Positions 30,152 to 40,611 of a DNA stretch of 64,000 nucleotides are shown here, piece after piece. Position 1 is the stretch's first letter, and each line of letters begins with the position of its first letter. Location: NCBI GenBank assembly GCA_032716605.1, contig CM064571.1, positions 11,290,405-11,354,404 of the forward strand, given 5' to 3'. Under the pieces are notes generated by a model. The model was not told where the DNA came from, ran no database searches, and saw only the letters and a program-made list of their open reading frames with translations. The stretch is from Paralithodes platypus (taxonomy: Eukaryota; Arthropoda; Malacostraca; Decapoda; Lithodidae). The position numbers and the translations under genes were made by a program.

Positions 30152-30560
30152 ATTCGACTCTCTATCACTCTTTCAATTTGAGAGGGAATACTCCTTATAG
30201 GCAGCTTTGCCCTTTATTTTCTTACACATAATTTCTAGGCAGTCAATAAAATTGAGCACAACAGCTTTTACCCAATAAAAGGTAACATAGGCCTACTAGC
30301 ATTTGGAGGCGGTGTAATTTTTGGGGTTTAATCGAGGATATGTATTGTGTTCTCCATTATTTTGTGTTTCAAGATAAAGTTAATGTTTACTGTACATCAT
30401 TAAGGGAAAGTTACCATCCATCTTGAGAGGAGAGGTAAGTTAAGAGGAGGGCAACTTTCTTTTAATCCAATATATAGATACATAATTATGCTTTATGAAT
30501 GCTATAATGGGTTTGAACAGCCAAAGACTGGCACATTTAAGTATTATGATATACTTGATA
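30152..30560. other. no gene recognised
   Basis: AT-rich unique sequence between the LINE fragment and the next fold-back element. Confidence 0.55.
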
Positions 30561-30904
30561 TTAAGAGGAGATGGCTCACTTTTTGGTCGATTTATTTTTA
30601 TTTTATTTTATATTTTTCTAGCTTCCTCACGTACTAGACCTCCATCAAGCTTAAAAATACTCCCTCTAGACTCCCTTTCAAGATATGTTTGTACATTTTT
30701 CGGTAGAAAAATGTCCCGGCCGAAGGTCGGTTCCTCTTAAAATACAGGCTTGCTATCGCTCGCCAGGAAAAAAAATCGACACCTAAATGACAGGAAAGGT
30801 CTTAAAATTGACAGAAATAGGGCGAACTCTCATAAAATCGCCAATCTAATGTGGCTAAAGATGAGGGAGAAGGTGGTCTAGAGAAGCGACATATCTTCCC
30901 TTAA
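30561..30904. mobile_element. fold-back TTAA element, family B, full copy, reversed
   Basis: A 344-bp copy in the opposite orientation to 25815-26167: TTAAGAGGAGATGGCTCAC at the left, and TTAAGGGAAGATATGTCGC as the reverse complement of the right end. The CCGGCCGAAGG hairpin and GCTATCGCTCGCCAGG box are present. Confidence 0.78.
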
Positions 30905-30959
30905 GATGAATTAACTGGATCAGGAGAAAGTCAAAGATAGCATAAAGTAAGCTGAACAT

Positions 30960-31348
30960 TGAGCAAAACAGTATACACTAAGAGAAAAACAAAATCAAAA
31001 CAAAACAGTATACACTAAAAGAAAAACAACAGAAAAACAAAAGAAAAACAAAACAGTATACACTAAAAGAAAAACAAAAGAAAAACAAAAGAAAAACAAA
31101 ACAGTATACACCAAAAGAAAAACAAAAGAAACACAAAAGAAAAAGAAAACAGTATACACTAAAAGAAAAACAAAAGAAAAACAAAAGAAAAACAAAACTG
31201 TATGCACTAAAAGAAAAACAAAAGAAAACAAAACAGTATACACTAAAAGAAAAAGAAAAGAAAACAAAACAGTATACACTAAAAGAAAAACAAAAGAAAA
31301 ACAACAGAAAAACAAAACAGTATACACTAAAAGAAAAACAAAAGTAGA
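30960..31348. repeat. purine-rich minisatellite
   Basis: Ten or so variable-length units built from CAGTATACACTAAAAG followed by a varying number of AAAACAAAAG blocks. Unit lengths range from about 35 to 65 bp. Minus-strand frames stay open across it (FSFVFLLVYTVLF words), a composition artefact. 31349-31530 downstream holds nothing recognisable. Confidence 0.88.
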
Positions 31349-31530
31349 GAGAAGTGTAAAGAGTTCTCCTCCCCAAAAAGCCAGAGTCCCTGGTTGAAAA
31401 ATAAATGTATGGGCCTATAAATTTGGAGTTCATGACATCGAACCTGGGAAGGGAACATGCTTGTGTGGAGCTAAAGTGAGGCCAAACGTGACACAACTGA
31501 GGCTGTAAGTTAACCTTTTCAGTACTACCA

Positions 31531-33246
31531 CATCTATCTATCTATCTATTGCCTGATGCCACGATCCCCGAAGGGGTGGCTACGAACGAACCGCCCCCAT
31601 GCACCTCTGTCCCCAGTCAGTCGACGCCCCTCCCCCCAACCAGCACCGCCTTCATTCATATACTTTCTCACTCCATCCTTCCACCTCTCATTCGGTCTAC
31701 CTCTCCCTCTCTGTCCCTCCACCTCGCTCTCGTACACCCTCTTAGTAATTCTCTCACTTTCCATATGTTCCATATGGCCGAACCATCTCAAGTTATTCCT
31801 TTTCACACTTTCCAGCACATCTACCTCCACACCACACTTCCTTCTTACTTCCTCATTAGTCTGTCTATCCCTCCATGTAACTCCACACGCACTTCTTAAG
31901 AAATTAATTTCCACTGCTCTCACTTTTGGTCTGAGTCTCTCAACCAACGTCCATGCTTCGCTTCCGTAAGTCAGTGTCGGGATTACCACACTGTCATGCA
32001 AGGACTTCTTCACTTCCAAACTGACCACCCTATTTCTTGCCACTGCTTTCAGCGTTCCTACATAGCCCCATCTTTACTCAACACACTGCCCAGATACTTA
32101 AAAGAGTTGACTATCTCCATAGCCTGACCGTTCAGCTTCACCTCACACTCTGTGACTTCACCTTGCTCTTCCCCGCATTTACCTTCAAATTCCGTTTTTC
32201 GCACACTGTTCCAAACTCATTTACCAGACCTTGCAACTCCCATTCATTATCACTCATCAGAACTGTATCATCCGCAAACAGCAGTATAGGTAGCTTCCAC
32301 TCAATTCCCTCCCTTTTCAGCGATACACAAACATCCACTGCTCTTGATAGTATTTCTTTCATTACTCCGTCCATATATACAGTAAACAACCACAGGGACA
32401 TCACACACCCCTGTTTCAAACCAACATTCAGGTCAAGGAACTCGCTCTGCTCACTCTCCAAACATACTGCCGCCTTTGCACCCTCATACATGCTCTTCAC
32501 TGCGTTCAGCAACTTGCCATCTACTCCGTATATTCTAAGTACTTTCCACAAAGCTTCTCTAACCACTCTGTCATAGGCCTTCTCCTAGTCCATAAAGGCA
32601 ACATACACCTTTTGTTGCTTCTCCAGATATTTCTCCACAGCACAATTCAGGGTAAAAATCTGATCTACACATCGTCTTCCCTTCCTAAAACCTCCCTGCT
32701 CGTCGCCTATCCATTTCTCCGTTCTCACTCTCACTCTCTCAATCACTACCCTACTGTATACCTTCCCTACTACGCTTAGAAGACATATTCCTCAGTGGTT
32801 ACCACACACTCCTCTTTCCCCTTTGCCCTTATATAGGGGGACTATTATGCCAGTCTTCCAGTCATCGGGTGCACTCCCCTTCTCCCATGCTATTTGCACA
32901 TTTTCCATACCCATTCGATCACTATCTCACCACCATACCTCAACATTTCCCCACACACTCCATCTGTTCCTGGTGCTTTCCCCAACTTCATTCTTTTCAT
33001 GGCTTCCCACACTTCTGATCTTCTGATCCCCACCTCCTCCTCCACTACTTCTCTTCTTCTCCCTCCCATACCATATCCAGCTATGTTTGCTGGCTCTTCA
33101 TTCCTTACATTTAGCAACTCATTGAAGTACTCTCTCCATCTTTCGACTCTCTCTTGCTTCTCGGCTAGCATTCTCCCATTCTTATCTTTCACACCCTGTG
33201 GGTTCAGCATGCATGGGTCGTCTCCTACACGAAGCAGTCCGCAGCC
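31531..33246 (-). pseudogene. RTE-like LINE, RT and C-terminal region, degenerate
   Basis: Read on the minus strand from 33246. A pre-RT part (RWREYFNELLNV) leads to KAPGTDGV. Motif A reads D, stop, EKAYD, with a TAG at 32585-32587 in place of a hydrophobic codon. Then come GLKQGCVMSLWLF and the catalytic FADDTVLM near 32280, followed by a frame break near 32130 and the C-terminal LTYGSEAWTL, LRWFGHM and GRGRPNERWKDG region. The 3' end at 31532-31549 is a (CTAT)n tract. A short-tandem-repeat tail instead of poly-A is typical of RTE-related elements; the exact clade is uncertain. Its upstream part reappears at 36360-36719 on the far side of an inserted LINE. Confidence 0.75.
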
Positions 33247-33342
33247 ATGGATAAAAAAACGCCATCCGAGAAGAAGCAGCAGTGGCATAAATCACCCAAC
33301 GCCAGGCAAAAAACAGAGGCAACCGGGGACCACCAGCGATAA
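33247..33342 (+). CDS. small basic ORF at the 5' end of the nested LINE
   Basis: 31 codons from ATG to TAA, rich in Lys, Gln and Arg. It lies at the 5' edge of the nested LINE, just inside the split RTE-like element. It could be an ORF1 remnant, but it is too short to assign. Confidence 0.25.
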   Translation: MDKKTPSEKKQQWHKSPNARQKTEATGDHQR

Positions 33343-33413
33343 GGACCGAAGACAGCGAGGACCGAGGATAGCCATGAACATAAATGTAAATCCGACAAGA
33401 ACCAAAAATATTA

Positions 33414-33661
33414 TTAACCCTCGGAATCCGGGAGGCCTCATATGAGGCAAAATGCGCGGCTAAAAATCGCCGCTATAATCATCAGAACTCGGCAACCACG
33501 TGTTGTAGCGACGTCATCTCTACGGCATTCTACAGACAACAAAAAGTTCTACAATTTGCAAAAACATTGACTGCTCTAGGTGGTCTCAATCAGTAGCCAC
33601 TGAATTATGAAGTTTGACTAAACCACAATGCATATGAGGCCCCCCGGATCCCATGGGTTAA
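33414..33661. mobile_element. 248-bp TTAA MITE inside the nested LINE
   Basis: Left end TTAACCCTCGGAATCCGGG; reverse-complemented right end TTAACCCATGGGATCCGGG. The inverted repeat continues through GGCCTCATATG on both sides. It is non-coding. The flanking LINE frame reads open from an ATG at 33374 up to the left TTAA and continues into the endonuclease after the right TTAA, so the MITE split a reading frame. Confidence 0.9.
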
Positions 33662-33671
33662 AGAGTGTTCC

Positions 33672-34188
33672 GTGAGTTCTAAAATAACAAATGTAAAGGT
33701 TTTCTATGCAAACGCTCGTGGCATACGCAATAAATTTTCAGACTTAGAGGAGCTAGTGTTTACAGAAAATTATGATGTGATTGGCATAACAGAATCTTGG
33801 CTCAATACAGAAGATAGAGACTTTTTAGCAGAGTATTCACTTCCCGGTTATGTAATGTTTGAGAAAAGCCGAATTAATCGAAGTGGAGGTGGCGTTTTAC
33901 TTTATATCAAAGAAAGTCTTAACCCTACCCTCTTGTCAAAACCTCAAATTGTGAACGTCGACACAACTTTTGTGTTAATAAAGAATAATAAAGGTACAAA
34001 AATAATACTTGCGTTAATATACAGACCTCCAGCTCAATCAGTGCAAACTGACCGAGAAATTTACGAACAAATTGCAGATATAAGTAACTCACAAGATACC
34101 GTAATTTTTGGCGACTTTAATTTACCTGTGACCAAGTGGGACGATACTCTTACTTCACACTCCGGACATGACTTGCATACGTACTTGC
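33672..34188 (+). pseudogene. nested LINE, apurinic endonuclease domain
   Basis: Endonuclease motifs in order: NARGIRNK near the start, ITESWLN with the catalytic Glu, GGGVLLYIK, YRPP and GDFNLPVT with the catalytic Asp-Asn pair. The start codon in the frame is a GTG; an ATG at 33374 beyond the inserted MITE is the probable native start. After GHDLHTYLQ the sequence jumps to an inverted segment. Confidence 0.75.
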
Positions 34189-35068
34189 AACGAGTCTGTC
34201 TCTTATGGCCGTTTCTAGCATTTTACATACAACTGAGGTTAAGCTAATTGGACGATAGTTACTGGGTAGGAATTTGCTGCCTTTTTTTAATATCGGTGTT
34301 ACGTTGGCTAGCTTCCACTGATCAGGCATAGTTCCAGACTGCAAGGATTTATTGAATAGTAATGTCAGTGGTTTGGACAAAACTGATGCAAAGAAGGTAT
34401 TGAGGGCATTACTCATTTGTACTTCGTCTTTGGTGTATTCTCCATTTTCATCGACTAACGGTCCAACAGTTGAAGTAACTACTTTTTTCTTTCTGATATA
34501 ACTATAGAATTCTTTCGGGTTTGTTTTACTTTGATTCGCAATATGTAACTCTAAGGACTTTTTACAATGCTTAATTATTGTTTTGGCTTTGCGTCGTAGC
34601 TCTACAAATTTCACCCGTTCTTCGTCATTTTGTGAGGATTTTAATCTATCATTAGCAAACAAAATTTAGCAAGCAGGCAGTTTGAAATATCTTTATTCCA
34701 CCATTTGGTCTTATTATTATGGCCTGGACGCCGTATTTTCGATGGTATGCAGTCTTGCACTGCTTTTAGGTAAGTGGTTTCGAATAAGTTCCAAGATGTA
34801 TTTATGTCGTTATTGTTAATTAAAAAGCTCCAGTCAGTTTCTTTAAACATAGCTCTAAGTTTATGGAAGTTTGCTTTCTTGAAATTAGGGACTTTTTCGA
34901 TGCTACTATTTGGTTCGTTACTAGTAAACTTTAAAGTGATAGTTATCGTACGATGGTCGCTGTTACTGAATTCATCACCAACATTCAAATTCTCTATTAA
35001 TTCTTCTTTTGTTGCAAGTACAATGTCAAGAACGTTATTATCACGGGTCGGCGTTCGAACAAATACCT
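34186..35068 (-). pseudogene. nested LINE, inverted middle segment
   Basis: Read on the minus strand from 35068: VRTPTRDNNVLDIV and SDHRTI (end of the endonuclease), a linker with WWNKDI, then NPKEFYSYIRKKK and, after an in-frame internal deletion, KPLTLLFNKSLQSGTMPDQWKLANVTPILKKGS and NYRPISLTSVVCKMLE (RT start). This is exactly the stretch missing between the plus-strand parts on either side, so it is an inversion in place. Compared with the LINE at 22310, the region around PGPDMLHPKI is deleted. Confidence 0.8.
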
Positions 35069-36191
35069 CTATGATGAGAGTAAAGCTGTAGACATTATAT
35101 ACCTTGATTTTCAAAAGGCCTTTGACAAAGTTCCCCACAAACGTTTACTGCTAAAACTAAAAGCGCATGGAATACAAGACGGTGTGTTGAAATGGATAGA
35201 AAATTGGCTCAGCGACAGAAAGCAAAGAGTAGTCATAAACGGTAAGGCATCTAAATGGACCAATATAAGTAGCGGGGTACCCCAGGAATTGGTACTAGGA
35301 CCAATTCTCTCTCTAATTTACATCAACGACATAGATGAGGGTCTCACCTATACAATCTCAAAATTTGCTTACGATACAAAAATTGCAAATAGCGTACTCT
35401 CAAAAAAACAAGTTGACGATATGCAACACAATCTAGATAAGTTGTCATGTTGGGCCCAAATTTGGCAAATGAGTTTCAATGCGGATAAATGTAAAGTACT
35501 ACATATCGGATACCTAAATGAGAAAGCAAACTATTCGATGAATGGCACTCAGCTTAAGAATTTAAACAGAGAAACCGATCTGGGAGTAACAATATAAAGT
35601 AACCTAAAACCGAGTCAACAATGTTCAAAAGTTGTTAAGAAGGCAAATAAAATAATTGGCTTTATAGGCAGGTCATTTGAGCATAAATCCAAAGAAGTTA
35701 TCCTAACCCTTTACAATTCCTTAGTCCGCCCTCTTCTGGAATACTGCGTTCAATCCTGGTGCCCTTATTACCAAAAAGATATAAACAAGCTAGAACGAGT
35801 TCAACGTAGAGTTACCAAAATGATACCTAGCCTAAAGAACAAACCATACGAAGAGCATCTTAGAGAATTAAATCTATTTCCTTTAACCCAGCGCAGATTA
35901 AGAGGTGACTTAATTCAAGTGTTCAAAATCATCAAAGGAATCGACAATATGAACTGTAGTAAGTACTTCACTATCGACCAATCTAATTACACGCAGGGAA
36001 ACGGTTGCAATATTATTGGTAAATCTTTTAACTCACACGAATCTAAGAATTTCTTCTTCAATCGAGATGTCAACTTGTGGAATGGGCTTCCCCGAGACGT
36101 TATAGACTGCAGCACCGTTGATTCATTTAAACTCCGCCTAGACAAATATCTCGCATCAAACCCGCGACTGACTGCATTTGTAAATGAATAA
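35069..36191 (+). pseudogene. nested LINE, RT palm to C-terminus
   Basis: Resumes at VDIIYLDFQKAFDKVPH (motif A) and continues through SGVPQELVLGPIL (motif B altered). Motif C reads FAYD where FADD is required. A TAA at 35595-35597 interrupts the frame; the rest (LLEYCVQSWCPYY, MIPSLKNKPYEEHL, RRLRGDLIQVFK) continues to a TAA at 36189. The copy cannot encode an active reverse transcriptase. It is related to, but clearly diverged from, the LINE at 22310. Confidence 0.8.
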
Positions 36192-36359
36192 CTTTATTTT
36201 CTCCCCCCCCTCAGTTACTAACCCATCTGTCCCCTACTAACTTCCTAATCCTGCCACGGACATTAGTTCCAGGGCAGTAATTCCCTTTCCAATGTTCGCT
36301 TACCCACTCTAAACCACTGTTTGGACACTTGATCCTCAGTGTTTTGGAGGACAAGCAAC
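36192..36359. other. 3' flank of the nested LINE
   Basis: C/T-rich sequence after the LINE stop; probably LINE 3' untranslated sequence up to the resumption of the RTE-like element. No poly-A tail is visible. Confidence 0.45.
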
Positions 36360-36719
36360 CTAGAAGGGTCACTAGATCTGTTGTTGCTTGATTTCCTTTG
36401 TACTCCTTTGTACACCCTTAGTGTTTCCCTTGCTACCTTCCCTAACTTTCTTGACTTCTTTCCAGAACAGTTTCTTACTCTCCCTCCATTTTACATTCAG
36501 ATTCCTTCCAAATTCCTCATACTTTCTCTTACTTTCTCATACTTTGCTCTTACTTTCCTTCACTACTCTCTTCACCACCCTCTTACTCTCCATGTACCTC
36601 GCTCGTTTCTGTCTCTCGAAATCTTCATTCCCTCTACTACCCAACCACTCTCTATATGCTTTCTTCTTTTCTTCCACAGCTCTTCTTACCTCTTCTGTCC
36701 ACCATGCTGTACCTTTCAC
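36360..36719 (-). pseudogene. RTE-like LINE, pre-RT fragment
   Basis: On the minus strand from 36719: GTAWWTEEVRRAVEEKKKAYREWL, RARYMESKRVVKRVVKESK, then after a stop LFWKEVKKVRE. This is the helical region that precedes the RT in RTE-like elements, and the partner of the block at 31531-33246. The 5' end is cut at 36719 against a family B element. Confidence 0.65.
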
Positions 36720-36986
36720 TTCCCTTCAAGATGTATTTGTAAATTTTTCGCTAGAAAAATTTCCCGGCCGAAGGCCGGTTCCTCTTAAAATTTCAGGTCG
36801 CTATCGCTCGCCAGGAAATAATCGACACCTAAATGGCACGAAAGGTCTTAAAATTGACAACGAAATTGGGCGAAAAATGTTAAAATCGTCAAACTAATGA
36901 GCGTTCGGCCCATTATCCCATCTTATAATCTCAAAACAAAACACGAGGGAGAAAGGGGAACAGATAAACGACCCATCTCCCCTTAA
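36720..36986. mobile_element. fold-back TTAA element, family B, left-truncated
   Basis: CTAGAAAAATTTCCCGG, the CCGGCCGAAGGCCGG hairpin and GTCGCTATCGCTCGCCAGG lead to ACCCATCTCCCCTTAA. The left terminus is missing at the junction with the RTE-like fragment. Confidence 0.72.
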
Positions 36987-37013
36987 CCTCAACAGTCCAT
37001 CAGCCTCACCTAA

Positions 37014-37215
37014 TTAACCCATTCTGTACCGGTGACTTTTCAACTTTACTCTGGCTACTGTTAGACTATTGCAATCAGTTTAAAAAGTGCCTCCAGCAAT
37101 TAACAGGCTTCGAACTGTTACTTAACCCTTTTTACTACCACAGATCTTTTTTAAGCTGCACAGCCTCTTCTAAACATAGCTAAAATAAAACCACAAAGAC
37201 GTCACCGGTACAGTC
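37014..37215. mobile_element. family C TTAA MITE, copy 3
   Basis: Starts TTAACCCATTCTGTACCGG and ends near GTCACCGGTACAG with its outer TTAA lost. The interior GCCTCCAGCAATTAACAGGC and TTCGAACT match the reverse complement of copy 1 closely. Confidence 0.75.
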
Positions 37216-37455
37216 GCGCTAATAAGTGATGACTCGGCACTAAGTATGTTTTGATCAATAATTGGTATCAGCATCATCTAAGCTTCATTTCTTCATATCG
37301 AGTGAAATATACAAGCATGTTCCTACACTTACCCACCCTATTCAATATCTGACAGACATTAATACAGCACAGAGCAAGCCAAACATAATGACAGCTGGGA
37401 CATGACTTATTAGCGCGATCGTACATAAGGGATTACCTCGTTATACATATCTTGA
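37216..37455. other. no gene recognised
   Basis: Unique AT-rich spacer between two family C copies. Confidence 0.5.
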
Positions 37456-37667
37456 TTAACCCCTTCTGTACCGGCGATGTCTTTTTACTTTGATTTAAGC
37501 TACTTTTAGACGATTTTATGAAACTTAGGAAAGATATATGGTAGCTAAAAGGATTAATGGAGACAGGCTGTAACGTTTTAATGAGTAGACGTCCTTTCTA
37601 TGCTGAATGAAATCGTCTGAATATACCTAGAACATAAAGAAGACGTCGCCGGTAAAGATGGGGTTAG
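37456..37667. mobile_element. family C TTAA MITE, copy 2
   Basis: 212 bp with left end TTAACCCCTTCTGTACCGG and right end CGCCGGTAAAGATGGGGTTAG, in which the bounding TTAA has one change. The GACGATTTTA and GGATTAATGGA interior words match copy 1. Confidence 0.78.
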
Positions 37668-37701
37668 TTATGTATTCTATTATAATGTATAGTCAGTTAT
37701 A

Positions 37702-38387
37702 CAGGGTGTCCATAAAGTCTCTTTACAATTTAATTGTTTTATTACCAAGGCAATTGATGAGATATTTTAATCAGATTTGTTGTATGTACTCGGTGGTTAT
37801 CAAAGTTGTTAATAACATTGCATTTGTCCATTGGTCCATTTTTCTTCCACGAGAAAACAATTACTGCAAATGTTTACCTTGACCTTTTGACTGAATATGT
37901 GGCACCACAACTAGATGACCTTCAACCAACCATCATTTATCAGCAAGATGGTGCACCACCACATTGGGGACTGCGTGTTCGTGAGTTCCTAAATCAAACA
38001 TTCACAGACCGGTGGATTGGAAGGGATGGCCCGATTCCCTGGCCACCTCGTTCACCAGATATCACTCCCCTGGACTTCTTTCTATGGGGTTATGTTAAAG
38101 ATATCGTGTATCGAACAGAGATACGGGACATCACTGACCTAAAGCAAAAGATCACTGATGCCATTGCGACCATTGATGAGGCTATGCTACAGCGAACATG
38201 GCAAGAAATCGAGTACCGTCTTTATGTGCTTCGTGCAACTAATGGTGCCCATGTAGAGGTGTACTAAACGAGGCAAAAACAAATTCAATATCTACTCCTC
38301 ATTTTGTAATAATTTCCACATATTTGTCTGTTCATTTGCTTTTGTAATAAATATTTTAAATTATAAAGAGACTTTATGGACACCCTG
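37702..38387 (+). mobile_element. internally deleted mariner-type element
   Basis: Terminal inverted repeats starting CAGGGTGTCCATAAAGTCTC are present at both ends and match for about 25 bp. TA dinucleotides flank both ends (37700-37701 and 38388-38389). At 686 bp it is about half the usual length because the first half of the transposase is missing. Confidence 0.88.
37806..38267 (+). pseudogene. mariner-type transposase, C-terminal half
   Basis: The frame has no ATG start; homology begins near GPFFFHEKTITANVYL. It includes YQQDGAPPH with the second catalytic Asp and PPRSPDITPLDFFLWG with the third, 36 residues apart, and ends at a TAA at 38265-38267. The DNA-binding half and first catalytic Asp are deleted. 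The IS630-Tc1-mariner superfamily is certain; the exact family is not. Confidence 0.82.
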
Positions 38388-38467
38388 TACGTATACTGTA
38401 TATTCGACATGTATATATTTCAATAGGGTGGAATTTACAAAGTCAGTTTGTTGTTGTCAGTGGGCCA

Positions 38468-38838
38468 TTAATGGGAGATGGGTCGTTTTTATGGTCCCCC
38501 TTTTTCCTCATGTTTAGCCCCATAAGTTTTCAGATTTTAATACGTTCGGCCCATTAGTTTGGCGATTTTAAGACCTTTCGTCCATTTTCTTTGTCAATAT
38601 TTAGACTTTTCGTGACATATAGGTGTTATATATTTTTGTATTGGCGAGCGACACCGAGCCTGTAATTTAAGAGGAACCGGCCTTTGGCCGGGAAATTTTT
38701 CTATCGAAAAATGTACAAATTTATCTTGAAGGAGGTCATGGGAGGGTGTTTTTTGTTAAAGCTTGATGGAGGTCTAGAGAGGAAACTAAAATAATAATAA
38801 AAAATACATAAATGAACAACTAAATACTCCCATCACGC
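38468..38838. mobile_element. fold-back TTAA element, family B, right end decayed
   Basis: Left end TTAATGGGAGATGGGTCG. The interior keeps GCGAGCGACACCGAGCC, the CCGGCCTTTGGCCGG hairpin and ATCGAAAAATGTACAAATTT. The right end is recognisable only as ACTCCCATC near 38825. Confidence 0.72.
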
Positions 38839-39716
38839 ATTGTATATTTATAGGGACCCCTTATAAATATGTAATCAACAACATGTAAAGAGTAAAGAAT
38901 ATTTATCTGGACTTAAATTCTCAAGTCTTGTATTCACGACACTGGATTTTCCACTCTGTTTCCAGGCTTGATCAAACTGTCAATCTTATGTCAGTTTGAG
39001 CATGCGTGGCTGCTTCTTCAGACTTTACTTCAGATTTGCTATAAAACAGGACACAAAATATGCTCGCCAATAGTCGTGTATGACCAAGTTGGCTTCATAG
39101 TTGTTGCAAATAAAACCGGTCTGTATAGTGCATTACAGTACTTAGTTCAGAAAACACTAAGTTGTTATCGCCAATAATCGGGATATTATTCATGTGCAGC
39201 ATTGTATACATGGGTATTTCTCTTGGACGACCTAGATGTGGGTGATTTTTTTCCCCTGTTCGGGCTCTGTCTCGAGTCAGCCATCCCCAATAAAAAAACA
39301 AAAACAATGAGGTATTATACTGTATACGTCAGAGTATATAGATAGATATATAGCATTTTATAATATCCTTCATACTTTTTTAGCATAAGTAAAAGACTTT
39401 TTGAACACAGAAAACTGGAATATATTAGATTTACAGAAATATCTATAGGTTTACCTCGTTTTCTACTATCTCAAAATATGATATATCATTTGGGTCAAAA
39501 GTAAAGACAAAAAAATCCGATGACAAATACAAAAGTCTACTGCTGGGCTGCTTGTGGACCTACTCAAAGATACATAAATATACATATACATATAGAATTA
39601 AATTAAATAGATAGCTTTTTATTTCAATACAAGTAATATTTGTTATTACCATGCACAGATAACCCCTACAACAGTCGATGCTAAGAATGCTTCAGAACGG
39701 AGCTGAGATATACTAT
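38839..39716. other. no gene recognised
   Basis: AT-rich sequence. A 70-codon minus-strand frame (39095-39307) shows no recognised family. Confidence 0.55.
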
Positions 39717-39968
39717 GGCCCATGTAATATATGGCCCATGTAATATATGGCCCATGTAATATATGGCCCATGTAATATATGGCCCATGTAATATATGGCC
39801 CATGTAATATATGGCCCATGTAATATGGCCCATGTAATATATGGCCCATGTAATATGGCCCATGTAATATATGGCCCATGTAATATATGGCCCATGTAAT
39901 ATATGGCCCATGTAATATATGGCCCATGTAATATATGGCCCATGTAATATATGGCCCATGTAATATAT
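39717..39968. repeat. 16-bp satellite, 16 copies
   Basis: The unit GGCCCATGTAATATAT repeats without substitution; two copies lack a terminal AT and are 14 bp. 16 is not a multiple of 3 and the minus strand has no stop in any phase, so all three minus frames are open; this is an artefact. Confidence 0.95.

Positions 39969-40611
<643 letters not shown>

Noticed and set aside
30978..31496. Phe-rich minus-strand ORFs that look like membrane proteins
   Set aside because: Composition artefact of the purine-rich minisatellite; no unique coding sequence.
31549..33445. Plus-strand ORFs of 100-180 codons
   Set aside because: Antisense shadows of the minus-strand RTE-like element.
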